Source: Apostichopus japonicus (taxonomy: Eukaryota > Echinodermata > Holothuroidea > Aspidochirotida > Stichopodidae). From it: a stretch of DNA of 64,000 nucleotides. A program made the translations under genes and the position numbers. The stretch lies in assembly GCF_037975245.1 (NCBI RefSeq), contig NC_092583.1, forward strand, positions 601,764 to 665,763, given 5' to 3'. This document shows, piece after piece, positions 50,712 through 63,469 of the stretch (position 1 is the stretch's first letter; every line of letters starts with the position of its first letter). The notes beneath the pieces are model-generated. The model was not told the origin of the DNA. It did not search any database and saw only the letters and a list, made by a program, of their open reading frames with translations.

Positions 50712-50875
50712 TCATACATGTAATAGAGGGTTGCTCACAAAGAAATTCCACAAAGGCTTGTTCCATCGTATTACAACAAAACTGACACTACCGTATAAAA
50801 AAGGTGGTATGGACAAATGAATTTATCCCCTCACACCCTGTTAAAATGGCTCCTCCTTCTACGACTCCATGGTCG

Positions 50876-53800
50876 CTACGTCATGTAGGCATTCTCATTC
50901 TTTAACTTCTCTAGCTCCTTAACTTGTTGTCGTAAAAATACAATCCTGTAGAAAGAGTGAGAGCAGAACAAAGTGAAAAGTGTATGCATAAGCAGTCCAC
51001 ATTTAATGTGTTAATGTTAGTGATCTTTGTTTAGTGAATCTCAATGGTTAGGTATGCCATCATTTGACACCTTATCATCCAAGTGATGATCCTGGTTCAC
51101 CACTGGTTTATAATTAGGCAGGCGTGGTATTGTTGCACCAAGTCCTGCGCCCACGACCAACGATTCACTTCCCCATCTGACGGATGAGAGCGTACCCAGC
51201 CTCTGACCATTTTCTCACTTACTGAGGGAGGTAATGTTGTTTAGAAACCCCATTTCACAAATCAGAAATACCTAATTCATGTAAGACTTTGTTCAACCAT
51301 ACTGCACAGGAGCAGTTTTGAGGTCAATAGCATCTGGTTCTGGCAAGGATGTGGACTGGGAACCTAGCGGTTGTGGGGCGTACAATCTAACCCTTTCACA
51401 ACACCTTCACCATTAGTACCCATTATAACTATTTACTTAAATATCAATCTTCAGGTGAAATCAATCTAAAATTCATTTAAGTTATTATGTTTTCATTTCT
51501 GTTGCAAGCGCAATCACCATTCCATTTGGTGATTTCTTATCAGTTGTACAAGAACCACACAGACGATATACTTTCTTCAGAATATTTCTTTGGAAATGTA
51601 ACATACATTCACAATGAAGCTAATGACTTATAGATGAAGCACCATATATATATGTACACAAATTCATTGATTTCCCTCATGTGGCGACTAACACCTGGAA
51701 CAAGCTGAATAAACTACAAAATGGCTTAGGTCAACCTTGGTGGTTTATTTAACTTTTACAATATATCAACTGCTGGTGGAAAGCTTTCCTGTACATCCTT
51801 TTGATAAATGAACACTCATCTCATCTTAAACTTGTGAGTGGAACTCAACTGCTTGTTTGTAACAGTAGCCATGTTTGTAACATTACATTACTGAAACACT
51901 CTCACCTTATCTTTTACTTGTGAGTGCAACTCTACGGCTTGTTGTTACAGTAGCTGTATTTGTAACATTACCTTACTGAAGAGACGAGGGAACTTACCTA
52001 GACGCTTGTACGTTGGCTTGGATTTCTGTGGTACGGACCAGCGATCTGGCAAACTTTAAGTCCATCATAACCTGTGAGTAATTTTCGAATCCTAGCCTGT
52101 AATAATCTCTCTGTACAAGGTGAGCCTAGAGATGAAACAAAAGAAATGCCATTGTGTAATCAACTTGTTGTTAATTACCAGATAGATAAGATGACATGGA
52201 TTGCGACAGTCAAGGAGACACATGGATAACATTAACGAGGTACAGCTCAACCAAAAGACTATCAATTGAGACAAATGAAAATGTGCATGTCACGTGCAAG
52301 GTATTAAAGTGAATCTAATTTATGAAATCCAGAAATTAACACAACAATTAACATTATTTTCAGCTTTGCCAGCTGATCTTCCCAGCATTGTAACTTTTAC
52401 TTTAACATTTACGAATCAAAGGAATTGAATTTTGTACAACCTGCATCATATTGTAGAAGGCTTTCATTCTAAAGCATGGTAATAGGTGATCCTAAGTTAT
52501 AATTCACAAGATATAACAAAGAGGGAGGGAGGGGGTGGGGGAGATGAGGTGGAACAGGGAGAGGGTGTGTCACCTAAAATATATAAACATTGCTTCTATA
52601 AATTTGATTTAATTTTACCTGTTTCTCCAATTGCTCGACAGGCGAATTCACCTTATGCTTCACTAAATCTTCACTATAATAATTTGAATGAGTTTCTGTT
52701 GAAAAGATGATATTGTTAAAATGAAGTTCCTCCTCTGTAGGCTTAGCTATGGGTGGAGGGACGACTAACTCCTCAGCTGAAACTGCAGAATTCATTGAAT
52801 CGCTGCTTCTTCTGGAGAGAAGAAAGAAAGAAAGAACACGATTGTTAACATTTGTAAAATACATTCCTTTTGCTCTATTACAGGGAACAAATGGACACCA
52901 AAGAATTAATCTGTTGCCTGTTCAATTAAAAGGATAACAAAGACTAAAATTTGAAGAAAGTAAAACAAAAAGATTGGTTCCATCTTGACTTTTTCTGTTC
53001 ATGAGACTTTTGAAATTAATTCCTTTTTCTTCAGATAGGTACATTGCACAATACTTTTTTGACATACACGGACCTTGCAATCAAATTATTGCCAGTTTTC
53101 TTTTTATCAGTTTTCACTGATGCAACTGTGTAGTTGTAATGAAGTCACTTGATTACTGTTTCTACAGAGTCTTGTCTAGGACTAATATCTGCTTTGGCTT
53201 ACTTTGTTATGGTTTCTACAGCATCTTGTCTAGGACTAATATTCTTTGACTTACTTTGTTATTGTTACTACAGTATCTTGTCTAGGATTAATATGTTATT
53301 TGACTTACTTTCTTATGGTTTCTACAGCATCTTGTCTAGGACAAATATTCTTTGACTTATTTTGTTATGATTTCTACAGTATCTTGTCTAGGATTAATAT
53401 GTTATTTGACTTACTTTCTTATGGTTTCTACAGCATCTTGTCTAGGATTAATATTTTATTTGACTTACTTTCTTATGGTTTCTATAGCATCATGTCTAGG
53501 ATTAATATGTTATTTGACTTACTTTCTTATGGTTTCTACAGCATCTTGTCTAGGACAAATATTCTTTGACTTATTTTGTTATGATTTCTACAGTATCTTG
53601 TTTAGGACTAATATTCTTTGACTTACTTTGGTGTGTTTTCTACAGTATCTTGTCTAGGATTAATATGTTATTTGACTTACTTTCTTATGGTTTCTACAGC
53701 ATCTTGTCTAGGATTAATATGTTATTTGACTTACTTTCTTATGGTTTCTACAGCATCTTGTCTAGGATTAATATGTTATTTGACTTACTTTCTTATGGTT

Positions 53801-56800
53801 TCTACAGCATCTTGTCTAGGATTAATATTTTATTTGACTTACTTTCTTATGATTTCTACAGCATCTTGTCTAGGATTAATATTTTATTTGACTTACTTTC
53901 TTATGGTTTCTATAGCATCATGTCTAGGATTAATATGTTATTTGACTTACTTTCTTATGGTTTCTACAGCATCTTGTCTAGGACAAATATTCTTTGACTT
54001 ATTTTGTTATGATTTCTACAGTATCTTGTTTAGGACTAATATTCTTTGACTTACTTTGGTGTGTTTTCTACAGTATCTTGTCTAGGATTAATATGTTATT
54101 TGACTTACTTTCTTATGGTTTCTACAGCATCTTGTCTAGGATTAATATGTTATTTGACTTACTTTCTTATGGTTTCTACAGCATCTTGTCTAGGATTAAT
54201 ATTTTATTTGACTTACTTTCTTATGGTTTCTACAGCATCTTGTCTAGGATTAATATTTTATTTGACTTACTTTCTTATGGTTTCTATAGCATCATGTCTA
54301 GGATTAATATGTTATTTGACTTACTTTCTTATGGTTTCTACAGCATCTTGTTTAGGACAAATATTCTTTGACTTATTTTGTTATGATTTCTACAGTATCT
54401 TGTTTAGGACTAATATTCTTTGACTTACTTTGGTGTGTTTTCTACAGTATCTTGTCTAGGATTAATATGTTATTTGACTTACTTTCTTATGGTTTCTATA
54501 GCATCATGTCTAGGATTAATATGTTATTTGACTTACTTTCTTATGGTTTCTACAGCATCTTGTCTAGGACAAATATTCTTTGACTTATTTTGTTATGATT
54601 TCTACAGTATCTTGTTTAGGATTAATATTTTATTTGACTTACTTTCTTATGGTTTCTACAGCATCTTGTCTAGGATTAATATTTTATTTGACTTACTTTC
54701 TTATGGTTTCTATAGCATCATGTCTAGGATTAATATGTTATTTGACTTACTTTCTTATGGTTTCTACAGCATCTTGTCTAGGACAAATATTCTTTGACTT
54801 ACTTTGGTGTGTTTTCTACAGTATCTTGTCTAGGATTAATATGTTATTTGACTTACTTTCTTATGGTTTCTACAGCATCTTGTCTAGGATTAATATGTTA
54901 TTTGACTTACTTTCTTATGGTTTCTACAGCATCTTGTCTAGGATTAATATTTTATTTGACTTACTTTCTTATGGTTTCTACAGCATCTTGTCTAGGATTA
55001 ATATTTTATTTGACTTACTTTCTTATGGTTTCTATAGCATCATGTCTAGGATTAATATGTTATTTGACTTACTTTCTTATGGTTTCTACAGCATCTTGTC
55101 TAGGACAAATATTCTTTGACTTATTTTGTTATGATTTCTACAGTATCTTGTTTAGGACTAATATTCTTTGAGTTACTTTGTTATGGTTTCTACAGTATTT
55201 TGTCTAGGATTAATATCTTCTTTGACTTACTTTCTTATGGTTTCTACAGCATCTTGTTTAGGACTAATATCTTCTTTTTCATCTTCTTCCTTCGTCTCGT
55301 TGGTTATCATCTTATCCGGTGGTTCAACCTCCTTTGATTCATTACCGTCCATCTTCTCATTAGTTTGGTTCTCCAGGTGTTGACTTGATGACAAGTTGGA
55401 TAAGGGGGTAGACATACTATTTACTGGGGATGGATATGATTGGGCTGGGGAAGATAGGTCCGACACTGATGCAACTGACATTGGTGAAGGATTTGAAAAT
55501 TCTGCAGGATGAAAGAAACATCACTCCAATACATGTATGATAAAGTCATAGTACCAGCACTAACCCTTAAGTTTTCAAGGAGGAGTCACAACTGAAACTG
55601 AATGTTACACAGTCTACTTTGAAAAGCTTAGGCATCAAATTTGGATATGGAGCTAATGTGTTAGGCTACCTGAGTTGGCAGTAAATCTTTTCAAGATAAT
55701 GTTATATTTGCCCTTTCTGAGTTTGAAGTCAAAGAAACAATATCTGAGGTCCTGGGAATCAGTCATAGTTTGCGTTTTTGTCGGTACAGTAATGTTAATC
55801 ATCATCATCATCAGCTTCCTGAAACTAAGGAAGCTAATTCCTGAAACATGTGAGCAAGGGAAGTTACATACTGAACATCTTGTCATGTGACAATAACGCT
55901 ATGTCCACATCCAATGATTCAAACACACAAATGAACCATTAATTACTACTTATCTCCATACCAAGAGAGGTGAGAGATATCCTGATTGATATCACCACAT
56001 ACAGGTAAGAACGACAAATATAGTCTGCTTCTTAATCAAGATTGGATACACTGGAGGTTGTAAACCCTTGTGACTTCCACACTAATACATACATTGAGTA
56101 TGTTTGGGAGTTTGAATACTCACTTGGTTGAAGTTCTTCTCTATTGTCTTCATGAGGTTGGGAAACAGGTGACCTAGACGTCGACCTCCTCCAGCGTTTC
56201 TGCTGATTTTGTAAAGGGGTTCTAATTGTTGTCTTAGGTGAAGTTGTTGGTAATGGAGATACAGTAGCAATATGAGGAGATGGACTATTATTAATCTTAG
56301 GCGATTCTGTAACAAAAACAAAGAGATTTAATTAAAATATTATACCAAATTCAAGTTTTGTTGAACAGTTTCATGGAGGTAGAGTCTTAACTTACTGTAG
56401 ATACTTCATCTTGATATTACATTCTTAATACAGGTATCAACAAACCTCCCTTTCCATTGTACTTCAACTGTGAATGATCACGACAACCACGGTTATACTT
56501 TAAGGGGTTTTACAGCAGCTGCTGAACTTGACTGTTGAATAAAAATGCTGGAAATCTTCTGCATCATTTAGGGAAATGTTCACATTCTGTGTAGCAGTTT
56601 TAACTTTCAAAGGTTCTGAACTTATAACATACTACTTATAACATACTACAATTCATGCGTCTCTTATAACATACTACAATTCATGCGCGCAGAACTACCA
56701 CACGTCTTTGCTCTTGTATAGCAATTTGACCATTTTGGGTGGTATTTTGTGATGTGGTAGCTGATAAATTATTCCTGTCTTATGGTCAAATCCACAATCT

Positions 56801-59800
56801 CACTTTCTCGTGGCATTCGGTATGGCAAGGATATGAATTTCTCAAATTTGTTGGTACAGTACTTTGCATTTGGTGACAGCAGAGGCGGTGATGTCATCAT
56901 GGCAAATCAGCTGAAATTAGGATTTAGCCATCAAAATAGATTGCATTCAATCTACCATATCTCCATTTAGGTACCAGATATTGAAATGGAGTTTTCGACT
57001 AACAGTGCGGAATATTTGTAGATGTAACGTTGTCATACACTGCAACGTGCCCTTTCATTAGGATTTAGCCATCAAAATAGATTGCATTCAATCTACCATA
57101 TCTCCATTTAGGTACCAGATATTGAAATGGAGTTTTCGACTAACAGTGCGGAATATTTGTAGATGTAACGTTGTCATACACTGCAACGTGCCCTTTAATT
57201 AGGATTTAGCCATCAAAATAGATTGCATTCAATCTACCATATCTCCATTTAGGTACCAGATATTGAAATGGAGTTTTCGCCTAACAGTGTGGAATATTTG
57301 TAGATGTAACGTTGTCATACACTGCAACGTGCCCTTTAATTAGGAATTAGCCATCAAAATAGATTGCATTCAATCTACCATATCTCCATTTAGGTACCAG
57401 ATATTGAATTGGAGTTTTCAACTAACAGTGTGGAATATTTGTGGATATAAGTTGTCATACACTGAAACATGCCCTTTCATGATAACATCTGTACCTACAT
57501 ACTGTACCTTGTGAACCAGACCTTGACTAACTGTATAGAACAACTCACAACTTGATACTGTAAATGCCACAAAAGTTTAACACACGTAATCCCAAAATTC
57601 ACTTGCAACTACTAATGCTAAGTTCAAGTTGTACTCTCCTCACTTGTAAGTTGTCGGAGTACAAAATTTTACATCAATACTTTCTAACTTCTAAGAATTC
57701 AGCAATTTGATTGCTTGGATTACCAATTGTTTTCCTTCTTTTCTAACATGAAGTTGCAGGACTACAATGTCACCTATACTATAACTTCTACTAAGTCTAC
57801 TCAACATCCTTCCCACCCTGTTCTCTCAGGGTTTTGCAGCTTTTAACAGTTATTGCTCCAGGAAGTCATGGTTCGTTTGAGAATCCTCAGAAATTATTTA
57901 AACCCTATCAATCATTCCCATTCTGATTAAATGGTGATATTTGTTGTGTATTACTAATGGACCAATCACAAGCGGCTACTTTATTTTAATGTGTTGTCTC
58001 TCTGTGCACTTCTGTTTGGTTCCTTCAGCAAACTTGATCCAGGATGGTTTCGCACATACAGTATACTACTCAGCTTATGAGTTGCCTAGAGTGCAAAGGT
58101 CGTATTTTGTTGTATTAAAAAGTGCACACACAGACACAGTATGTGGAAATTGCATACAATATGGCAGCTAATTTACTGTTTAATTACTGTAAGAACAAGT
58201 TGACATTTGTTGAGTCTCTCTCCTCTTATATTACTTTTGGTCCACACTGTCAGTCTGTACAATATCCTTTGAATAGTAAAATGTCAAACCAACTAAAATA
58301 CACATAATATTGATCACTGAATAGGAAATACCAACTTTCAGTATATTTGCTCAAAAGGGTGAAATACTTGTAAGGTTTCAAAAACCAGGAGCCACCATAT
58401 GCAACAATAATGTTGTGTATGTTTTATATTACATTATTATTATACAATTTTATGATATGATACTATGTGAATCCACTGGTTCTGAAAGCTCTGAACTTTT
58501 TGTCTTTTATCAAATACTACTGTCTCTGTGTACAAAACGCTATACAACTTTGCACTGTGTTTCACTTTGCATAGCACTACTGAATTATCCCCATAAACAA
58601 TGAAATTAACTACAAATAGACATGGTTGGTTCATTGGCAGTGATGACTTACTGTAGTAAACAGTACAGCAGGCCTACATACTGACAACTTGCTTTACACT
58701 AGTTACAACAAACAAGAAAACAATACACCATGAGTATATTACTCACAGATAAATGTATCAGCTCTATTGAACTTCACAATGAAGGATTGTAACAATTATT
58801 ACTAAGGCTCACTGGAATGTTCAAGCAACAAAGCACACACAAAGCCCTGCTTCCTGTAAGCCCTAAGAAGAAACTACAGTAACAGCGTTATTTGCAAAAC
58901 ATTTGGTTGTAACCATTCATAGGACATATATCATGTGTATATACTCAGAGAATGTCTACATGTTATGAGCACATGGAAATTACTTGGTGCTTGGGAAGTC
59001 TCATATCACATTTAGTAGGTTATTACCCCTAACGTCAAATAATTGTGAAATGTGCACTGGAATTGTTTATCACGTTTCAGCTCTAAAAATATCTCTTTGC
59101 TCCAAGCTCCACATTTTTTGTTGCTGTGTTTTTGTATGTTCTTCATCCTCAGAACTCCTTCCCACCTCTATACTTAATGTTCTCCTCTGATAAATGTGAG
59201 ATATTAGGTAATGTCTAAGAAACAGCCTCTGGCTGTTATGTTCATGACTAACAAATGACAACAGTAGCATACAAGGGAGAATATTCAAATTTTCTCTCAT
59301 TGAAGACTTTAGTTCTTGTGTAGAAAAACTGTGACACTTCTTCACAATTGTATAGCATATTGACCATTTTGTATAGCATTCTGCAATGTGATACTGAATA
59401 AATTACTCCCTGGTTTACCAAACCCCCCCTCCCCCCCCAAAAAAACTGTCACACCGTCACACAAAACACGAACATATTTAGCTTAAACTGTATTTCTTGC
59501 TACACAGGACTGTACACGTTAGAGCAATCTCTAGAGACAGAGAATAACATCACGATATCATTGTCTCGCGCCGAGATGACAAACCTACTAACCTAACTAC
59601 TGTAACATAAACTAACCTAAATACCAATACTTCAACCTAATAACAATTGAGAAGGGTCGAAATTTACTTGTAAGTCTCTACTACAAATGCAATGGATCGT
59701 ATCATTAGTCATTCCACAAATATTTCTAGTTGAAACAAGACGACACAGCCTATCCAGGTTCCGTTTTGTGCACGACTATACGGTAGCCTATAATTCAAAC

Positions 59801-62800
59801 GTAACACTCTTTACACATTCAAATTCTTGTTATCAAAGTTGAAGTACAAATTTTAAGGTGCAATTTTTGAGTGCATAAAGTACCAAAACAGTTTGCACAA
59901 ATTGCATCTAAGCTGTCTACAGCCACTGAAATCATAGGCAAGACAATGATATGTCTTGTGAGAAAATGTTCACAACTTGTTGTTAAACCCTGTGCTGATT
60001 GATACATTGTACTATTATTTTATATTTCTATTTATGGTAGCGCAGCAGTATGTGTTGGCCCTTTCTCTTCTTATTACTTTTACTTGCAATACAAAGTTTG
60101 TTTTACAAACGAGCAACTATTCCGTGTGCTGAGAAGAAACAGCAATCCAGTACATCCCTATGAACGTGGGAAAGAACCAAACAAAAGCTGAAAAATGATC
60201 ACTGTTGGTAAAGTATTCAGGCCGCTAGGTAGTGAAAGAAGATTCTAATGGTGCAAAACCAAAATCATTTGAAAAACAGAAAACAGAAGTATCTTACCAT
60301 TTCGGTCCCTCCTCCTGACTGAATTTCCAGAACTAACAAGGTTCTTTAAACGGCCGTACATATCAGTGGCCAATGAATTTGCTAGAGGGTGTATTCCAAG
60401 GCTGTCCTGTTGACCTGGGTCAGTCCCGTTTCCCTCATACAATCTACGATTAAGGCTAGGCGAAAGTTGATGCGCATTGTATGGAGTGTCATTGTCATTA
60501 AGCCTAGATGATGCACTCTCTTTTCTAATATCTTCCTCATAAACGCTGTTTTTAGAGTGGTCCGACTGTCGCACTGACCCCTTGGATGGATGGGAACGAC
60601 TATTTTCTGATTGGCTAGTGTGGTTCACTTTGCCGTGGCTGTTACTATATCTCCTCTGTGATTGGCTAGATGATTGCCTTCTTGAATCTGATTGGTTAGG
60701 TGTGGATGATGATGTTGACGATGATGTCGTTGTCCTATCCTGAGTTCTGTAAGGCTGTGACTGCTGCTGCTGCTGCTGACTTGATCTGGACTTACTGGAA
60801 TGCTTGTCATTACCTGAAAAATCATCAAAGTAAATATGCAAATTATCTCATGCATATTCTATACGATAGAATTCAAGGCATCCAATTATCCGCACCCCCA
60901 CTAGGAAATATCCAAAGGAAGTGTTCTTCTTTGTGATAATATTATGTCTAGGAAGTGTGTCTTTCTTTAATTTTTTTTATGTTAGTAATTCACTTTCTCT
61001 AGGATATATAACCTTAAATTTAAGCCTAACTGTGATAGTAACATGTTCAAGGCAAGTGGCAGATAATTACAGCAAGGTTGAACGGGTCTACCCAAAAATC
61101 AGGCAGTCACAAATAATTGCTGCGAGTTAAAATATCTTATGGTACTTCCCAAGGCTGTCTTCATCCAACACTTTGCAATAAGTATAGCTTAAAACACTGC
61201 ACAACTAAATATGCAGAATCTTTAATGCATGATATGTGACAAATTCTGGCCATGCATCATCATGAATCCAGTATGACTTACCTCTGTCCTTACTTGGTGT
61301 GGTCTTAACATTGGTATGAGAGCTAGATGCTGGTAACTTTCCTCCAATTGCTTTTTCCAAGGTTTCCCTAATGTAAGAAAAACAGACAAATAGGTAATTA
61401 TAAGTTGGAACTTGATGGGTCCCCACATAGCAAGGGTAATGGTTTCCAATTTTCCACAGTTTGACTTTTGCATAGAGTGTGTAACCCTGGAGATAAACCA
61501 GACAAGGATTTTACATTTCACAATCTTCGTGTTAAGGGACTTAAAAAATGAGGAGACCCATGGAAGTTATTAGCAAGTGTATGGACATGAGATTGTTTGC
61601 AATTTGTCAAGATTCACTTCATCAAACTTGAACTTATTTCAGCAGTTTCCAAACTTGTGAGCTAACCCATACGTCAATGAAGATTTTCGTCCAATCAGCA
61701 AACGTCAACAACTACTACATAAATATCAATTCACATCTGATTACTACGAATAAGGACAGGCAAAAAGATAACACTCCCGTTTCATCATGTATACAGAGTC
61801 AGTAGAATGGATCATTGGAGTTTTGGTAAGTCAAACCTTCATACACCTTGAAGAAGGTTCCAAAGAATACTTATTGAGGGTAAGTTTTGGTCCACTTACA
61901 GCGGGCTTTTCCTATTCAGCTGAATATGGTGAAGACCAACTAGTCATGTTTACACATATTTGGCATATCAGACACACACAGCTCCAAAGAAGGTTTGTAC
62001 ATTTATACAACATAAATTTGTAATTGCTTACTTTTCAATCCACTCCTTTGGCTTTTCCCACTGAGATACCTCGGTCTTACAGTTGTAGTAATATTTCTTG
62101 CCAGATGAGCTCGTGTGCATGGTCCACTCATTGACTCTAGCGAAGAGCTGAATTAGAACAGAAAGACAAACATGAAACCACTAGTACATGCTTTACTTGG
62201 ACCAACAGCATGCCAAGATCAAATCCAGGCAAACAAAACATAAATATCTTGAACTGTGTAATAACTTAAGCATGAACAGAAGGACGGTAATGATTTACAG
62301 GGATACCAGACGGAGCCTGTTCAATTATGGTCAGATATTATCCAAAGACTTGAAACTGGCCGATTGGCTAACACATGCACAGATGTATTTTGAAATTTGT
62401 ACACAGAATACTGACGCCCACATACAATGATTAGAAATTTGTATTAAAGTATGCAACACTAATTATGCCCTGCATTTCATCAAAATGTCAACATGAGGGT
62501 CCACACAGTGTTACACATATAGTGCTTAAATGCATTGTAACAGCTTGAAGATAAATACAACAGTGTGAAACACTGTGTTTGCTATCATTTTACATATATG
62601 CAGTAAATCTTAACTCACTTAATCCCAATGGGAGTGTTTAAGAACATACTAGGCAATCATTACCCTACATAGTTAAAGAACATGAATTTGTTCAAAGAAT
62701 GTCAGGGTTTCACTACTTCATGAAAATTAATAAATACAGAATGCTTCAAAGATGCCAAATGTCAACCAGGCTACCTTATTACCTGAAGTTCACTTACAGT

Positions 62801-63350
62801 GTAGCAACAATAAGGTTGTAATAAAGTTATTTCAGTGTGATGTAAATTAGTGTAACACTATAGTTCTTCTACTCAACTATTTACTTTTAGCTAGATAAGT
62901 CCTGTTTACTTACTTAGAATTAAAATTACCAGCATATGTTGGAAAATGACTTGTAGAGCTACCTGATAATAACATGCTTAGATGATTCATTCCAAACAAC
63001 AAATTGTACTGAACAAAAATATCATAATACACTGACATAGGCTGATAAAATTGCGGTAAATACACCAACTGCGTTTCCTACAAACATTCCCCACATCATC
63101 ATTGAAAATAGCTGCTTGATTCTTTCTGTTCCTTGATGGTTGGTATAGAGTTGTGATGCTGTTATATCAGGTGTAAGATAGGATGGGATTGTAATTCATT
63201 TTACCCAATAGAACACGGTCTACTAGGACTTCATCATTCCTTTAACACTTTTACTTACCTCTTTAAGTTTTCTCTCGGGGTCCGGTGTTGATGCATGTGA
63301 GTTGGGTTTGTACATGACTTGATTGTTACCGTGTCTACTGCCACTTGAAG
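50876..63350 (-). CDS. WAC: WAC, WW-domain adaptor with coiled coil: nine 3' exons (5' end outside window)
   Basis: Minus-strand exons 63350-63259, 62147-62032, 61367-61282, 60813-60298, 56306-56124, 55501-55231, 52811-52619, 52125-51998 and 50945-50876 join in phase to about 550 residues; human WAC has 647, so roughly the first 100 are missing at the right. The WW domain is [18 protein letters not shown], then [14 protein letters not shown] Ser/Gln-rich middle has a six-Gln run (about 60,757), followed by Ser/Pro-rich segments. The conserved C-terminus reads [24 protein letters not shown] and [20 protein letters not shown], the coiled coil. In known systems WAC binds RNA polymerase II through WW and RNF20/40 through the coiled coil, promoting H2B ubiquitination in the nucleus. 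The exon ending at 55,231 merges into a minisatellite made of copies of its own end and donor site. The WW exon is the best conserved. Confidence 0.94.
50946..51997. repeat. Last WAC intron with an 86-bp duplication near the donor side
   Basis: Two diverged copies at about 51,820-51,900 and 51,906-51,985 share CTTGTGAGTG..AACTC and GTAACATTAC.TTACTGAA. The second copy ends about 12 bases from the donor of the exon ending at 51,998. The rest, including 51,030-51,420, shows no exon or recognised element. Confidence 0.7.
53150..55262. repeat. 52-54-bp minisatellite of about 40 copies built from a WAC exon end plus 5' splice site
   Basis: Read on the minus (WAC) strand, each unit begins with GTAAGTCAAA and ends with AAGATGCTGTAGAAACCATA then AGAAA, directly before the next GTAAGT. 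The unit at 55,262-55,231 and upstream is genuine coding exon ([14 protein letters not shown]), and its GTAAGT is the real donor. About 33 of 40 units keep GTAAG; six read ATAAG and one reads GTAACT. Unit variants recur in blocks of about 4-8 units (spacing about 212, 374 and 428 bases), i.e. higher-order repetition. The long plus-strand open frames over this array reflect the absence of stops in the repeat and are not genes. Confidence 0.95.
56307..60297. other. Large WAC intron
   Basis: A 4-kb intron that holds the 141-bp array at 56,917-57,480. The remainder is AT-rich. Between 59,575 and 59,645 several CTAACCTA words cluster. A C/A-rich run lies at 59,425-59,447. No alternative WAC exon is recognised, though human WAC has additional sequence in this part of the protein. 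Confidence 0.5.
56917..57480. repeat. 141-bp tandem repeat, four copies, with three internal hairpins per unit
   Basis: Copies start near 56,917, 57,058, 57,199 and 57,340 (TTAGGATTTAGCCATCAAAA). Each contains three inverted repeats: GATTGCATTCAATC; CTCCAT...ATGGAG around GGTACCAGATATTG; and ACGTTG...CAACGT. The first three copies are almost identical; the fourth is decayed. It is intronic in WAC. Confidence 0.92.
62148..63258. other. WAC intron upstream of the WW exon, nothing recognised
   Basis: AT-rich intron with only short open frames and no repeats that I can define. Confidence 0.5.
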
Positions 63351-63469
63351 CTGTCAAATACAGTGAAAGAGTAAAATTGTTGTTTTCTTGTCTTTGAAAC
63401 AATTTCTGTAACAAAACTTCTTTCTGGCAGTAAGAAATGATTGAGTTATGATTACAACAATCATAATAA

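Noticed and set aside
53149..55337. Series of overlapping 70-180-codon plus-strand open frames ([19 protein letters not shown] repeats)
   Set aside because: They are translations of the 52-54-bp minisatellite on the strand opposite to WAC; two frames stay open only because the unit lacks stops. No homology or exon structure.
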